From assembly GCF_000002235.5 (NCBI RefSeq), contig NW_022145611.1, forward strand, positions 2,966,754-3,030,753: a stretch of DNA of 64,000 bases, read 5' to 3'. The translations under genes and the position numbers were made by a program. The notes under the pieces were generated by a model, which was not told the DNA's origin, did not search any database, and worked only from the letters and a program-made list of their open reading frames with translations. Of the stretch, positions 43,997 through 56,800 are shown piece by piece. The stretch is from Strongylocentrotus purpuratus (taxonomy: Eukaryota > Echinodermata > Echinoidea > Camarodonta > Strongylocentrotidae). Within the stretch, counting starts at the first letter, position 1. Each line of letters begins with the position of its first letter.

Positions 43997-44525
43997 CAGT
44001 AACTTAATCACAATTATTATTAATAAATGACATATATTTGTAAAGCTTAGATTCTCCTTTGTCATTTGATGCAACTCATATGATGCATATTTCATGCATG
44101 AGTATTCGTTTGCACTGGCTGCTTGCCGTAGCAACAAACAACCTCTGTTTCGTTGACGATCAGCCATGCATGAAGTCTTTCGTCTTTGTTTAATAAAATT
44201 ATGGAAATGCAAGCATTACTTTAAACAAACAGAATTTGTTATTCCTGGCTCGTTTTTTTTTATTGAGGTGTCATATGAAAGGGCAGAAAATGAACTTTCT
44301 AGAAATGTGATTTTCTCTTTGAAATTCAGATACCTTTCGCCAATGTTAACCTTCCTTCAATTTGTTTTTAATCACTTACGCATGGAATGTGTATCTTATG
44401 AGTTGCATCAAATGAAAAAGGATGATCTAAGCTTTACAAATATGTGTCATTTATTAAATATAATTGTGATTAAGTTATGATAAAACATTGATAATTCTCG
44501 GTTTCGTTTTTTCTGGGACGCACTG
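43997..44525. mobile_element. 529-bp mariner-like foldback element
   Basis: The right end is CGTTTTTTCTGGGACGCACTG followed by TA; the left end is TA then CAGT. The subterminal ~100 bp (aacttaatcacaatt..aataaatgacatat..gtaaagctta) are inverted repeats. The left end appears to lack about 45 bp between CAGT and aacttaatc that the right end retains. Flanking TA fits Tc1/mariner. Confidence 0.68.
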
Positions 44526-44527
44526 TA

Positions 44528-46555
44528 TATATGAACTGGCCAAATTTTTCTTTAACTAAAAATTCCACTTCTATTTTTTATATTCGGTAAGATTCTGTAA
44601 GAATTATTTGTTGTAATTACCACGCATCTACCTGGCATGTGATAGATTGATGTATCCTCTTGTCTGTACATACATGTAGAATATGCTTTCTAAGTTGCTT
44701 CATGGACATGTACCTGTCTTCAAGTTCTAGCAGGGCAAAAAAGACTTGTTGAATTGTAGCTTCAAATATTTGTGTCTTTGCGGTCTTTGAGGTCTTAATG
44801 AGCTTGACTACAGAATGATCATAAAGCAAAGTGGCTTGTTATTGTTTGTTTATATTGTACAGAACATAATACTATCTTATGGTTGAGCTGAATAAAGAAG
44901 AGCCTTCAGAATCAAGTAAACTTGGTTATCTGCAATTATATTTCTAATCTTAAATGTCCTATGTTATCTATACTATATTTTGCAGGGGAGGAAAGTTTTG
45001 TTGTATTCTCTATTTTAATTTTTTCATTCAGATCTGTTATCAATATTTTTCATTTTACCTACTGTTCTCTCTTATTATCCATTGTCCAATTAGAGTTTAG
45101 AAGAAAACAAAAGCATTGATGACATTTGTGAATGGATTATTCAACTTTAAAGTACAGGTGAAATTTGAGGGTCATTGTTAACCAAAATATACCCTCTAGT
45201 TTTGGTTCAAAATTGAATGAACAAAATTGTTTTTGATTTCTCTTCTTCTTTCTTTCACGTTAAGTGTCAAATTACTTTCTAATCCTGACTATTTTTGTCC
45301 ATGGTGTATGGTCATTTTGGTGTAAATACAGAAGAATGAAGAAGATCAATAACTGTTATTACATGTATATTTGCTCTTTGGTCTTTCCTTGTACATATGG
45401 GATATAAAGGTCATCTACAAAATTTACAACGATTTAGATCAAATGATTAAAGAGGAGTGGTAAACGTATGCTAGTATTGGCGGCCCCTGCAATAGTTAAA
45501 GAGAAGGTTGAGTTCTGGGAAGAGGTGAAAAATTATTTGTGAGCTTTATCATTGTACATATTTATTATGCAAGTGTGGAAGAACATCAGATAAAAAATGT
45601 TCTCTGAAAAGCATGGCGCCTTAATATTCTAAATGTGGCATGTAACATACAAATCAGGCCAGATTTTGATGTCGCATGTTTTGTGTAGTCCCGTATATAC
45701 ATCTTTCTGTGTCCAGTGCTTCTAACTTTTAAGACTGGGCCAAATTTCTTATCATTTTGATGATTCCAGAACCTTGCAGTACACACTAATACTTATATGC
45801 TAGATCATAGAAGATCAACCTATTCTGATTGATTACACAACGTTTCTTTCACAATGCAATTGCATGACCAGAACTCAACTTTATCTTTACCTGTAATTGT
45901 TAGGGGATTCCCTACAAAAGGCTTGTTGTCATTCATGTTCAATGTTCTGTAATTTTTAAAGGTCTTAAAAAAGTATGATATTCATGTGAAAACAAAAAGT
46001 TTTAAGAAACTTATTTGGCCAAATTTTGATAATGATAACATATGATGTATTTTCTTTGTAAAGGAAGATACATGTAGTTAAGCTTGGTTGTGATCGGTGA
46101 ATGCTTTGATGTTCATGAGACGCTCTAGCTGTCTTGCATGGTGTAGAATTAGGAATTTGAAAACTAAGTACATGTATATTCTTTTGTACAAAGAAGGGAG
46201 TAGTGATTTGTGAAACATGGCTATGGTCATGCATCAAGTGTATTTGATTAAGATCATGCTGGGAAAAAGGAACAAAAGTTTTATTTTTGAATGTTCATAA
46301 TTAGGTAGGCTGTTTGTAATAACTTTATGTACAATGCTTATTATGTTAAGATTTAATAAAGTGCCTTTCTCAATGTTTAATATGATAATTGAGAATTTGT
46401 TATTTTTTAAAATCCGAGCTATTTACTATTAACAAGTACAGATTATATATTGCCTAGTACCGGTATTTTTTCTTTCTTCTTCATCATCAGCACCGTTGAG
46501 TATTTTATACAATAACTGCGCTACATAGATTGATCTAATCATCAAATACGTGGGC
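44528..46555. other. Intergenic or UTR sequence, nothing recognised
   Basis: AT-rich with short ORFs only. No exon-like segment with family signature was seen on either strand. Confidence 0.5.
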
Positions 46556-46565
46556 CATATACATA

Positions 46566-46753
46566 CATGCCAACTGTTCAGATTAAAGAGGAACATTCCT
46601 CTTTTTGGGAGAAGATAATTATCATTTTAATGCAGGTGTTCCTCTTCCTGTACAAATTTGTCTGTAGTATTGAATAGGAGAGTTAGGATTGTTCCTCTTT
46701 TTTTTAAAAATAGCATAATTTGTACAGATTTCTGATTTTCAAATGTTGGCATG
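46566..46753. mobile_element. Small TIR element with CATGCCAAC ends
   Basis: CATGCCAAC and GTTGGCATG bound about 188 bp. Flanking 8-mers tatacata and tatgcata differ at one site, suggesting an aged 8-bp duplication. The interior holds aagaggaacattcctcttt and further gttcctctt motifs. Confidence 0.5.
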
Positions 46754-46995
46754 TATGCATATACTTGGGCTTTGATAGAGAGTTGGTCAAGTTTTGTAGA
46801 GATCGCTGATTAAGGTGATTGTAGTTTGTAAATATATTGATGCATAATGGTGAAGGTAACGTGTAACCAAGGAACAGACATAATGTTTATTTAGTACTGT
46901 TAACTTAAGATATACCACATTCTTGGGGAAAAAAAGATGTATAAAATATTTGTATAATTTTCAGTCAATCATGAATACTGCTGATTATTCTAAAG

Positions 46996-47080
46996 TTCTA
47001 TCATTATCTGTATGGTTTGTTGAATTCTATCATTTTCTGTATGGTTTGTTGAATTCTATCATTTTCTTAATGGTTTGTTA
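46996..47080 (+). repeat. Tandem repeat, three copies of a 28-bp unit
   Basis: Unit ttctatcattttctgtatgg + tttgttgaa, starting at 46,996, 47,024 and 47,052. Confidence 0.85.
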
Positions 47081-48379
47081 AAGAATGACTCTCTAATATA
47101 TAAACGAAAATCAGGCAAGAGGAAGTATAATTTAATTATCTTTGCATGCCAGGATTTGAAGAGTTAATCATTGATGTACACCAGTGCCATGACTGTTATA
47201 TGCCTCAGTGTTTTCTACTCTCCTTTTCATTTCTCCATTCTTTTCATACCATTGTATGTTTTGTTACTTGTGCACAGAATGCTTGTCAATGTCACAAAGC
47301 ATGCACAATTTTATGTTTTAATAAATGGCATGACTACTAGATCTGAACACAGCTGCTTTTTCATTTCTCTTTTTATTTTTTTTGTGTGAAAACGTGATAT
47401 GTACGTACAATGAATTTAATAATGAAGTAATAATAGTAGTAGTAGTAGTAGCAGTAGTAGTAGTAGTAATAGTTTTTTGGAAAATTCATTTGCTGTCAAT
47501 TGGCCGAATTGCCGAATTTTGTACATATTAAAAAAGAACATAGTAATAAATTGTTGTATTTTATATTTATACAAATACAAAATGAATTGTGAAAATAATT
47601 CATTCATTCAGAGGTGTAATAACATTGAATAAACTAATGCGTGTAGGTATAAGAAAATTCAATTCAATTCAAAATGGTTTATTAAAATACTTAATTGTGG
47701 CAAAGTCGAATTGCAAAATTTACAATAACACAGTGACAATTCATAAGATGCATAATGTAGAATATGGTAACATTACAATCGAACTATTATTCATTGATAA
47801 AAAGTACAATCAGGAATGGATGAAACGGAAAAGAAATGGGAAAGAGAAAGAGAGAGAAGAAAAAAAGGAAAAGAGAGAAAAAGAGAGGGAGAGGGGGACT
47901 GCAACTGGGATGTAGGAATACAAGGAGACAGAAGCTGTCCTAACATGGACAGAGAGGGTAGATAAACAAAGATGAAATTAGGAAATAGTTTAAAAAGGAG
48001 TATATGATATAGAGAGAAAGGATATAGCAATGAATACAGACAATGAGACATTAAGCTTTTGGTCTTGCCTTCGGATCATTAGAAAAAATTGCAAGAATGA
48101 ACAGAAAGCTGAAATAGACAATATGAGCAGAATCTAAAGGAACTGACCCTCTTTTCCATGTAGTTGCATGGTTTAAGTGGAAGTTTGATAAAAATCAGAC
48201 AAATGATTAAACTATAAATATCTGATTGTTCAGTTGTATCGGGGAGAGTGTTCTCCCTGGTTGTTGTTTTTGTGTCAGTATAAGTTAATATTGTCAGTCT
48301 AGTCTTCTGTAACTGTGGACTGACAGAGATTTTCAGCTGTTTTCTCAGTATTTTAACCTCTTTTGTCTCAAAGTTACAT
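47081..48379. other. AT-rich spacer with a (TAG)n microsatellite
   Basis: The TAG/AGT microsatellite spans about 47,433-47,472. A purine-rich patch lies at 47,826-47,895. No gene is supported. Confidence 0.6.
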
Positions 48380-48694
48380 CGTAACCAATACCGTCACATA
48401 GCATGTCCTCGGTTCTTTGCGCTTCCAACTTAACTGTGTACTAAATTCCGCGCACACGTTCTATGACTGCAACAGTACAGGCATGTTAGAGGAATACACG
48501 CCTGTAGCCTTCGTTGCAGAAACTTGCGCAGTGCTAGTGCAGTGCAAGCAGTGGAATAGAGATGTGCAGGCTAGGTACGTTAGCGCGCGGTGACTAGTCT
48601 ATGCGACTATGTACTGCACTGCAGCTAGCTAGCTACTGCTGTCTCCATCTCGCTGAAGACTGATTATCACCGATGCTAACCCAAGTCTTACTCG
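48380..48694 (+). promoter_or_regulatory. Candidate promoter/first exon of an unseen gene
   Basis: A locally CG-richer stretch with many GCAGTGC words ends at a good donor context, TACTCG/GTGAGC at 48,694. No coding exon was recognised downstream within the window, so this could be a non-coding first exon of a gene beyond it. Weak evidence. Confidence 0.2.
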
Positions 48695-49681
48695 GTGAGC
48701 TATTACCATGTTTATTACATTAAATTCTTTAAAAAATGGTAATGTATTTCGTAGATCATGTGGGCTTAAAGACGAGATTCAAATAATCCGTGTTTCTAGG
48801 GACCGGCGGTCGATATGGCCTAGAGAGTATTTATGTAGCAGTTGAGGAAACTGCCACACAGTTATTGCTCACGTTTCCCCGGCCCCTGGCCGTGTAGTTT
48901 CTTTCGGGGATTTCGGTTGTCGATCAATTCAGGAAACGTGTATAAATCTAGGCCTAGCAGTGCAGTGGTGCAGGGTGGCTTCCAACCCACATGACCCAAG
49001 GCTTCAGACCTGGGCTGGAGCCGGTATTCTGAGAAGGCAGCGCGCAGGAAAGTCTCATTTTTGGCTGCTTGTTTCCAACTCATTGAAATACTAGATCTAG
49101 AGGCGCTAGTTCAGAAGTCTATCCAAACTTTGACCTGAATACTAACTCAGGTGTAGAGATAGCTTAAAAGTAAAAGTCATACCCGAATGCCAAAATGAAG
49201 TAAATATTCATCAAATGTCCAAATAAAGGTCATGATTTAAAAGTCAATATGTTTGTTACCTGTTTCGTGTTGATTTTTCTTACTTAGATCTACTTAGATT
49301 TTCAGAGTATTTTTCCTAAAAACGAAGATTTATAATTAACCCTAGATATAGATCTAACTTAGACCTACTTATAATATGCACTATCTTACAGAATTCACGG
49401 CAAACTGAAGCACAATACAATTGCATAGGCCTACCGTACCGACAGTTGGGTGCGCACACGCGCGCGCTTGTGTTTAGCTAGCGACCGTAAACTAAGCTAA
49501 CTGAACACACGCGTAAATCAAAGTAGTCTACATACTATATTATAATTTTTACTCTAAAAAATAATATGTAATGTAATTTCGCAGCCAAAAAGGATTGTGA
49601 AAACGTAAAAGGTGGAAAAAACTTATTGCATATCTCATTCATCTCGCACAGTACCCTATAGGACGTACTTCAGTCTATGTA

Positions 49682-49842
49682 CAGAGGCGGTCAGAGGAGC
49701 CAGATGTAATCTCAGCGGAACAACGCGTCGATATCAGAGACTGACGCTTTCGGTCTAGGATTAAGATAGACCGAAAGCTTCAGTCTCTGATATTGACGGT
49801 TAATTCCGCTGAGATTACATCTGGCTCCTCTGACCGCCTCTA
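49682..49842. mobile_element. Foldback copy of the GACCGAAAGC family
   Basis: Arms 49,682-49,757 and 49,767-49,842 are inverted complements (cagaggcggtcagagg..gctttcggtcta) with a ~9-bp loop. Motifs are shared with 21.8 kb and 22.7-23.3 kb. Confidence 0.78.
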
Positions 49843-50088
49843 TGGGGAATTTGACGAATGTCAGTTTTATTAAAGAATATTACCAGACGCTTATTTCTGT
49901 CTAGGATTAGGAATGCAAAGCATTTTTGTATCTAAATTAAATGTAAACGCTGACCAGTAGCCGAAATGTTTAGAGGACCTGATACAGTGAGAAAAGGCAA
50001 AGATATTTTTCCTTGCTATATATCTAGATCAATCTATGAAGAAATATTAAGAACTAGATGGAATTTTGACTGCGCGCAGTCGAAAATG

Positions 50089-50978
50089 ATGCCTCCGCCA
50101 TAGAGCAATTTAAAAAATTCAAGTTTGATTGTAATCCATCTGTCTGTTTTAGTGATAATGCACTCACAAGCTATTTATAGGCATACATAATGAGCCCCAT
50201 GACCTTTGACCTGATGACCCTAAAATCTAATCAGTTCATTGGCTCTGCAAGATACATGTACATGTCTTGAGTTTGATAGTGATCTGTCTATTGGTTCTCA
50301 TGATAATGCGATCACAAGCTATTTGTGCATACATCATGAGCCCTGTGACCTTTGACCCCAAAATCTAATCAGTTCATTGGCTCTGTTAATTACATACATG
50401 ACCAAAGTTTGGCAGGAATCCATTGATTGGTTCTTGAGATAATGCGATCACAGCTATTTTTGAAAACATAATGAGCCCTGTGACCTTTGACCTTCAACTT
50501 CGTGACCCCAAAATCCAATCAGCTCATTGGCTCTGTATATACATGATCTGAGTTTGGCAGAAATCCATCAACCGGTTCTTGAGATAACGCGATCACAAGC
50601 TATTTTTGCATATATAATGAGCCCTGTGACCTTTGACCTTCAACCTTGTGACCCCAAAATCTAATTAGTTCATTGGCTCTGTTAGATACATACATGACCC
50701 AAGTTTGGCAGGAATCTATCGACCGGTACTTGAGATAATGCGATCATGAGCTATTTTTTGCATACATAATGAGCCCTGTGACCTTTGACCTTCAACCTTG
50801 TGACCCCAAAATCTAATCAGTTCATTGGCTCTGTAAGATACATACATGATCCAAGTTTGGAGGGAATCTATCAATTGGTTCTTGAGATAACGTGATCACG
50901 AGAACGGGACGTACGTACGGACGGACGGACGGACAACCAGAAAACATAATGCCTCCGGCTACTTTGTAGCGGAGGCAT
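50089..50978. mobile_element. TIR element with internal ~145-bp tandem repeats carrying DR1 motifs
   Basis: Ends ATGCCTCCGC and GCGGAGGCAT bound about five imperfect units (attggctctg..ttggcaggaatc..gataatgcgatcac..). Each unit holds TGACCTTTGACC(T/C), a direct repeat of nuclear-receptor half sites with 1-bp spacing. These start at 50,200, 50,346, 50,481, 50,637 and 50,779. A (GGAC)n run and a second atgcctccgg motif lie near the right end. Elements of this look are, from memory, common in marine invertebrate genomes. Confidence 0.8.
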
Positions 50979-52012
50979 AAAAATTGCTGAAATTCCAAAT
51001 AAAAAGCAATGGATCTGAAATAATAATATGAATCTGTGAAGACTTCCGTTCGTACATATGTACGGGTACACCATTTAATAAATCATAACTTGAGCACATT
51101 ATTCATGTGGAGTTGGCACATTATAAATACTTTTAAAGTTATTATTGTTATTATTATTATAACTTATCTAGTCTATGGCTGTATACATGTACATGAAGCC
51201 AACAAATGAGAATAAAAATTGCAGTTGATCTACAGTTAACAACCAAATTATTCATACCCCTTTTTAATTTGATGTTTTTGTGTTTTTGTAACTCGGGAAT
51301 GAAAGGTGGGGACTGGTTGAATCAGAGCCTTTATTGAATACTTGCAGTTGTAAGCTTCAATATGTCACATTCTCAAGAGACATAAATCAGAGAGACTTCA
51401 ACAATTACAAACTTGGTAAGGGTATGTATAATTTAGTTGTTAAATGTATATTGCACCATGGTCATGTTCCCTTGTATGAAGAGGATTTCTCTGTTTGCCT
51501 GTTTATCCATTTATGGAGACCCAATGATTAACTAGGCCTAAATGATGTAGAAAATCATAGGCCTACGAGGCGGGAATTTTCAATCTTCCAATATTCGGGT
51601 AACCATTAACAGATATTCAGGTAGCGATGTGCCCGTACATCTTCATATTCAGGCAGCAAAGTACCTGAAATGTATGTCAAAACAGATTCTTACATGTATC
51701 TACAAATCTATGATAAATAAAGAACTATTACACTCTCTTGCAAATTTAGAAGTATACATGTAGTTAGTATCTACATGTAGTTTGTTTTAAAAAAAAAGAA
51801 CATCTTATACATGTATAAGGAGATTTATCCACAATTCACTTGCCATGTTTCTCTTTTGAAAATGAGTTTAAACACAGTTGAATACTGATATCTTTAGAAA
51901 AAGAAGAAAGGTATATTTTGTACAGGAAGACATCAATCATACAAACACGCATGTAAAATAAACAATGCAAGCCACAAATAACATTAAAGTTATAATCTTG
52001 AGCTCTGGTATG
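50979..52012. other. Spacer, nothing recognised
   Basis: AT-rich with frequent tacatgta words. No supported ORF or repeat boundary. Confidence 0.5.
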
Positions 52013-52380
52013 CAGGGCTGTCAACCCTCCCGCATTTGGAGGGAGTCTCATGCCACCACACTTATTCTCCCGCCGTCCCAATAGCTCGTAGCGGAGACTC
52101 CCACCAATACGCCTTTCCTCCCGTTCTCCCGCTTCCATGTAGAATCTCCCGGTTTATGAAAAACCCTCCCGCCAATACCGGGAAAAAATAAGAACAAAAT
52201 GTGCTCTTACCCCCCCCCCCCCCCCCCCCTGCTTATTCAGCTGCTAGCTGAGTCATTGCAAAAAATTTGGCGCGATTTTTCAAATTTTAAAACGCCCCCT
52301 TTTAAAAAAACTACCGTTTAGCAGAACAAAAATATGCATACAACCTCCCTCGAAGCAGTTCCCCAAAATTGACAGCCCTG
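52013..52380. mobile_element. 368-bp TIR element with CAGGGCTGTCAA ends
   Basis: CAGGGCTGTCAA and TTGACAGCCCTG are perfect inverted complements. The direct repeat ggtatg flanks both sides (52,007-52,012 and 52,381-52,386). The interior has ctcccgcc-type repeats and a C-run at about 52,210-52,229. CAGGG.. ends suggest hAT, though only 6 bp of the duplication is visible. Confidence 0.78.
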
Positions 52381-52386
52381 GGTATG

Positions 52387-53420
52387 GGAATTGTATTTTG
52401 AGAGAAAATTGTTATGATTTACTAAGGATATATATTGTTTATCCTGCAGTAGATTGGTTATTTGAACCAGTGAAATAAAAACATACACATAGACCTACTG
52501 GGCATCATCATCATCATATGTTTATTTTGCAAACGAGTATTATTTTTGTAACTGTTCTGTATAAATGTTATAAACTATGTAAATATGTTCATTCAGGGCC
52601 CCATGGAAGACCACTACTTGTTGGTGAATGGGCTACCCTGTCAAAAGATTTTTTTAAAAAACAACTACAAATCCCATTTGTACATATATAGTACTTTATA
52701 GTGACCTGTGTTAAGCATGTATTCGGTGTCTGCATGGCCTACAGTAATACCCAGATTTCCTTTTCTTTCTGTGCTCGACCACCATACATTTTCTACCAAA
52801 ATTGTTTAGCACATGTCATTTATTTGTAATCTTGAACATTCAGTGTAAGTTATGTTGGATTCTGTGAGAATTTATTTTCTATATTTAGGAGAACTCCAGT
52901 TTATCTTCTTAATAACTGAATATTTTTTAGTACAGTTGATTTGGGTCTGTACAACTTGTGACTGTCTACATGTAATGTATGTCCAGTGTAGGTCTACTTC
53001 ATGAAATCATTGTATATAATTTGCCATCATATTTCCGACTTTCCATGCAGAGATCATGAGAGATGTGTTAAATTGATGTAGTGTGGTGTGTGTGTGTTGT
53101 CACTGTTCGCAATATGCCACCAACATGCTTGGAGGTTAGCAAAACTGGATAACAATATTGATTTTCATTTTACTCTTGCTAAATGTTATCGGACCACGGT
53201 CAGCGACTCCCTACCAGTACAATGTCCAAATCAATAACTTCATCACTTTCTGTAAATTGTAAAGATTGCAATTGGAATTTCTCAGACTGTTTTATTGACC
53301 TGAGCAGCTGTTGTAAACGTGAAGGGGAACTTTTCCCTTCTGCGTCTTCTATTAAGTACCGATTGATTAATGACCAATGCATGTTAAATTTCCCACAAAT
53401 CTCATGAAATAATTCGTCGC
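52387..53420. other. Spacer with a possible minus-strand protein fragment
   Basis: Mostly AT-rich. On the minus strand 53,200-53,493 encodes a sequence of natural-looking composition (DELFHEICGKFN...RYLIEDAEGK...EVIDLDIVLVG). I do not recognise the family and it has no visible splice context. Confidence 0.3.
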
Positions 53421-53507
53421 TGTTTTCACGAAGTGACGGTAGTGAAAAAAAATTGCATTCACTTTGCGTGACGATTTTCCTCACTACCGTCACTTCGTGA
53501 AAACGGA
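53421..53507. repeat. Hairpin with 25-bp arms
   Basis: TGTTTTCACGAAGTGACGG... and its inverted complement lie about 35 bp apart. MITE-like or a regulatory palindrome; no duplication was identified. Confidence 0.6.
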
Positions 53508-53635
53508 CAAATTGTGTGGTAAGTTTTTAGGTTTTAGTATTCGATGCTTAGTTGATCTACATGTAAACTACAGTATCTATTCAAGAAAAAATGTATCTTG
53601 AAGAATGTTCTGTGTTACCAGTTGGAAGATTTTTG

Positions 53636-53822
53636 CAGGGAAAAAATACACGGGGGCTCGGGCGAATTAGCCCCCGAAATGCCAAAAAGAGCCCCCCAAA
53701 GTCATAAAAGAGCCCCCCCAAAATTGCCTAGAGTTCAATGCAAAACAAAATAAAGAGTGTTATTTTCATGCAAGCAAGCTTGAAAAGTAGCCCCCGAAAT
53801 TGTTAAAGTATTTTTTTCCCTG
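53636..53822. mobile_element. 187-bp hAT-like MITE
   Basis: CAGGGAAAAAATAC and GTATTTTTTTCCCTG are inverted ends. Flanking 8-mers gatttttg and gatcattg match at six of eight positions. Interior motifs tagcccccgaaa and caaaattg also occur inside each Helitron copy (for example 59,222-59,285), so a relative was carried into the Helitron. Confidence 0.68.
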
Positions 53823-56800
53823 GATCATTGTTGGTGTAGGTCTTTCTTGTTTGCTGAATAATACCAGTGCATCCCAATATACAACATGTAGTTCATACCG
53901 CTTTTAGGTCAATAGCATTTTTATTATTTATGCTCTATTCCATAAACTGAGGCTTTCAAACATCCATTCTTTAAAAATCTTACTTCATTGTGAGTACAAA
54001 ACCGCCTTATCTCTATGGCTGGTCCATTAATATTCCCTGCAACAAACAAAACCATAAATATTGACAGTTACACTGACAATGCATGGCACAATGAACCAGT
54101 AAAGTTTCCTCTTTGAAGGAAACAAGAGAAAACCTGAGGGGTTTGAATTCAGAGTGTGGCTCTTAAAACCCTTTCAATAGAGATGTGAAGAGCTATTGTG
54201 AAACAAGTCAAGGACCTTGTCGAGAAGGCTCAAGTCCTCTTTTACTCAAGTCTGAGTAGCAGTATTGGAGTGGCAATGGTGCAATTGCATTTAAATGTAC
54301 ATTGTAAGCAAATGCATTTTAGAGTAAACTGTCTAGAAGTTATTCTAAAAGGTCAATATGTGAGAAATACAAATAACTGTGTATAAACTTTTGAAACTGT
54401 CAAAATACTGAATAATACATAAATAAGCACTGGACACATTTCTAGATATAATTACAAATAAAAGTTACAATACATGAAGATATATACTAGTAACTGTTTT
54501 CCATTGTGGAATGGAGAAGTATTATTTTTCACTTGCATCATTTGATATTTTGATACTTTGTTGAAAATAAATTCCTTTTAAAGGAATCAGCTGGTTCAGT
54601 ATCATTTTAATAAATGTCTGCATATTTATTTTGTTTAATTTTTTTGAGCAATCTTTTGGCAATTGAGTCATCTTTATAGTTTATATTGAGTCATCTGTAT
54701 GTATCAGTCATTCATGCTGCAAGGAAAAGTCTTCAAAGACCTTATTTTTTGTTTCCCTTGGAAATGGTTTCTCATTGAAACATGTACCTAAGGAACCTGT
54801 CTACAAAGACCACGTTTTGTATTTCCCTTGGGCGGTCGCTAAAGACAGGTTTGATTATACTTTGTACTCTTTGTTTAATTCCAATCCTAGTACACAAAAT
54901 GTCACAGGTTCTGTGAACTGACATATCCACATACCCTGAAAAAGGAGATGATGAAAAATATGATGGTCTTTATCTTTGTACTGTACATACATGTACATGT
55001 ACACTGTATGTTCAAGGCAAAATGAGTGCCATGGTAATTTTAGCATCATGCGATGAAATTAGCATGTTGGCTGTTAAAAACCACTGTCTTCATTTGTAAC
55101 CCCTTCTCCCTGCCCCACTATATCTTGTGTGCAGATTTGTGTACCGGTACGTTATATGTGCTTGTATGTTTAATAACCACTGCAGAAACCTACAGTACAC
55201 AGCAATACATTACAAAAAGTATTCAACAACGGCCTTATAATTTCAACCAGTCCCCCTTTTATTCTTGAGTTTAATACAAAAAGCATTTATAAAGCACATC
55301 AAATTTACAAGGAATATAATAAATAAGTTGTTAACTGTATATTACAAATCCCAATATAGATTCTCCTAATTTCTCTTTTTTATGAAAAAGGCCGACTTCA
55401 TTATTGTTGTTTCTTTGATTTGCCAGCCAGAGGAAATAAAGGAGAGTGGTCTCATTTTCATAATAGATGCACCTGAGTCCACTGTCCATCTCAGGACTGG
55501 GTTGTGTTTTGAGGATGAGCACTGGATTGGTAGTGCTTGATTGAAGATGGGGCCATAGGCACAGTATCTGCCTCATCTCATCTTCTCATCTCATCTTCTC
55601 TCTCATCCAGTGCCATTATAGTAGAACACTAATGAATTGATGGAATGCCTTCCTGATAGAAACAGAATAAGTAGAGACTTGGGTACTTGTACATGTGTGC
55701 CACCCTGTATTTGCATATTTCAGGAGGGTCATTGATTGAGGTACAAAATGCACTAGCATTGGCTCTCATGGTTGAGCTACATGTAGATAGAGTATTTAGG
55801 AATTTCATTCTACACTGTACTTTAATCTAGGGAATTGCATTTCTGTGGACTGATGTGATACAAGTGGATGCTTCTCCAGATAGTTGCACATGATTCTCAA
55901 TTCGCTCGATTGACATACTCAATAGGGGAAAATGTCATGTAGGCAGTGATTTCATCATTCATAGTTATGTAAGAATACCCAGCATTCCTCTGTATAATGG
56001 AAGTACATGTAGTAACAAAAAGAAAAAAATGAAAATTGTCAGGGTAAATGCATGTAGGTTTTATTATAATGCAACTTTGGTGAAAACCCAACTGTGAGCA
56101 AAAAATTGTTATTGTCTTGCCTGGTTTAAACTAGTTTAAAGGAGTGTATTGACTTCATTTGTGTAGCGTTTTTTTTCTTCTTTATATTACCTAGAAACGC
56201 ATTTGTATGAGGTGGAGAAGGTAGAGGGGGTATCACAGTCTATTTATGTACCGTATACTTGTCTGATTTTGTCTTTTATTTCTCTATACATTTATATTAT
56301 CTAAAGATATCTTAGATGGAAAGTAGCTCTTTTAAAATGTTTCCATATAAAATTATCTTAAATAAAAGTGTATTTTGCCACATTATCATATAATTACTGT
56401 ACCCTGCATCTATCTACCAGTAGTTTTAGTTTACTCTGGGTAATTATTTTTTCCTATGTTTTGTAAGTTTGATCGATGAGGTCTTGTTAAAGTAAATCAT
56501 AGCATGAAGTGTGAAATCGATGAACATATTTTCATTTAGTTGCCAATCAGGCTACATGTATGTTGAGAAACAGGATGGAAAGAAAAGAATTCACCTTCAA
56601 ATTGCAGTTTATTAGGAACAAGTAGGTGTGTTTGTTGGTAAACAACTATCTTAAACATTGCCTGATCTTGATGTTAAGTTGGAATTTATGGAAATGGAAA
56701 AAAATAAGAATTTGAGCTTGAAATAAATGTAATTTATACTGCAAGTAACCTGAGCCTAAATATCAACTGATCTTTGACACAGTTTTTATGCTGTACCTAG

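Noticed and set aside
47826-48051. Short Ser/Phe/Lys-rich ORFs near 47.9 kb
   Set aside because: Low-complexity purine-rich sequence; no start context or homology signal.
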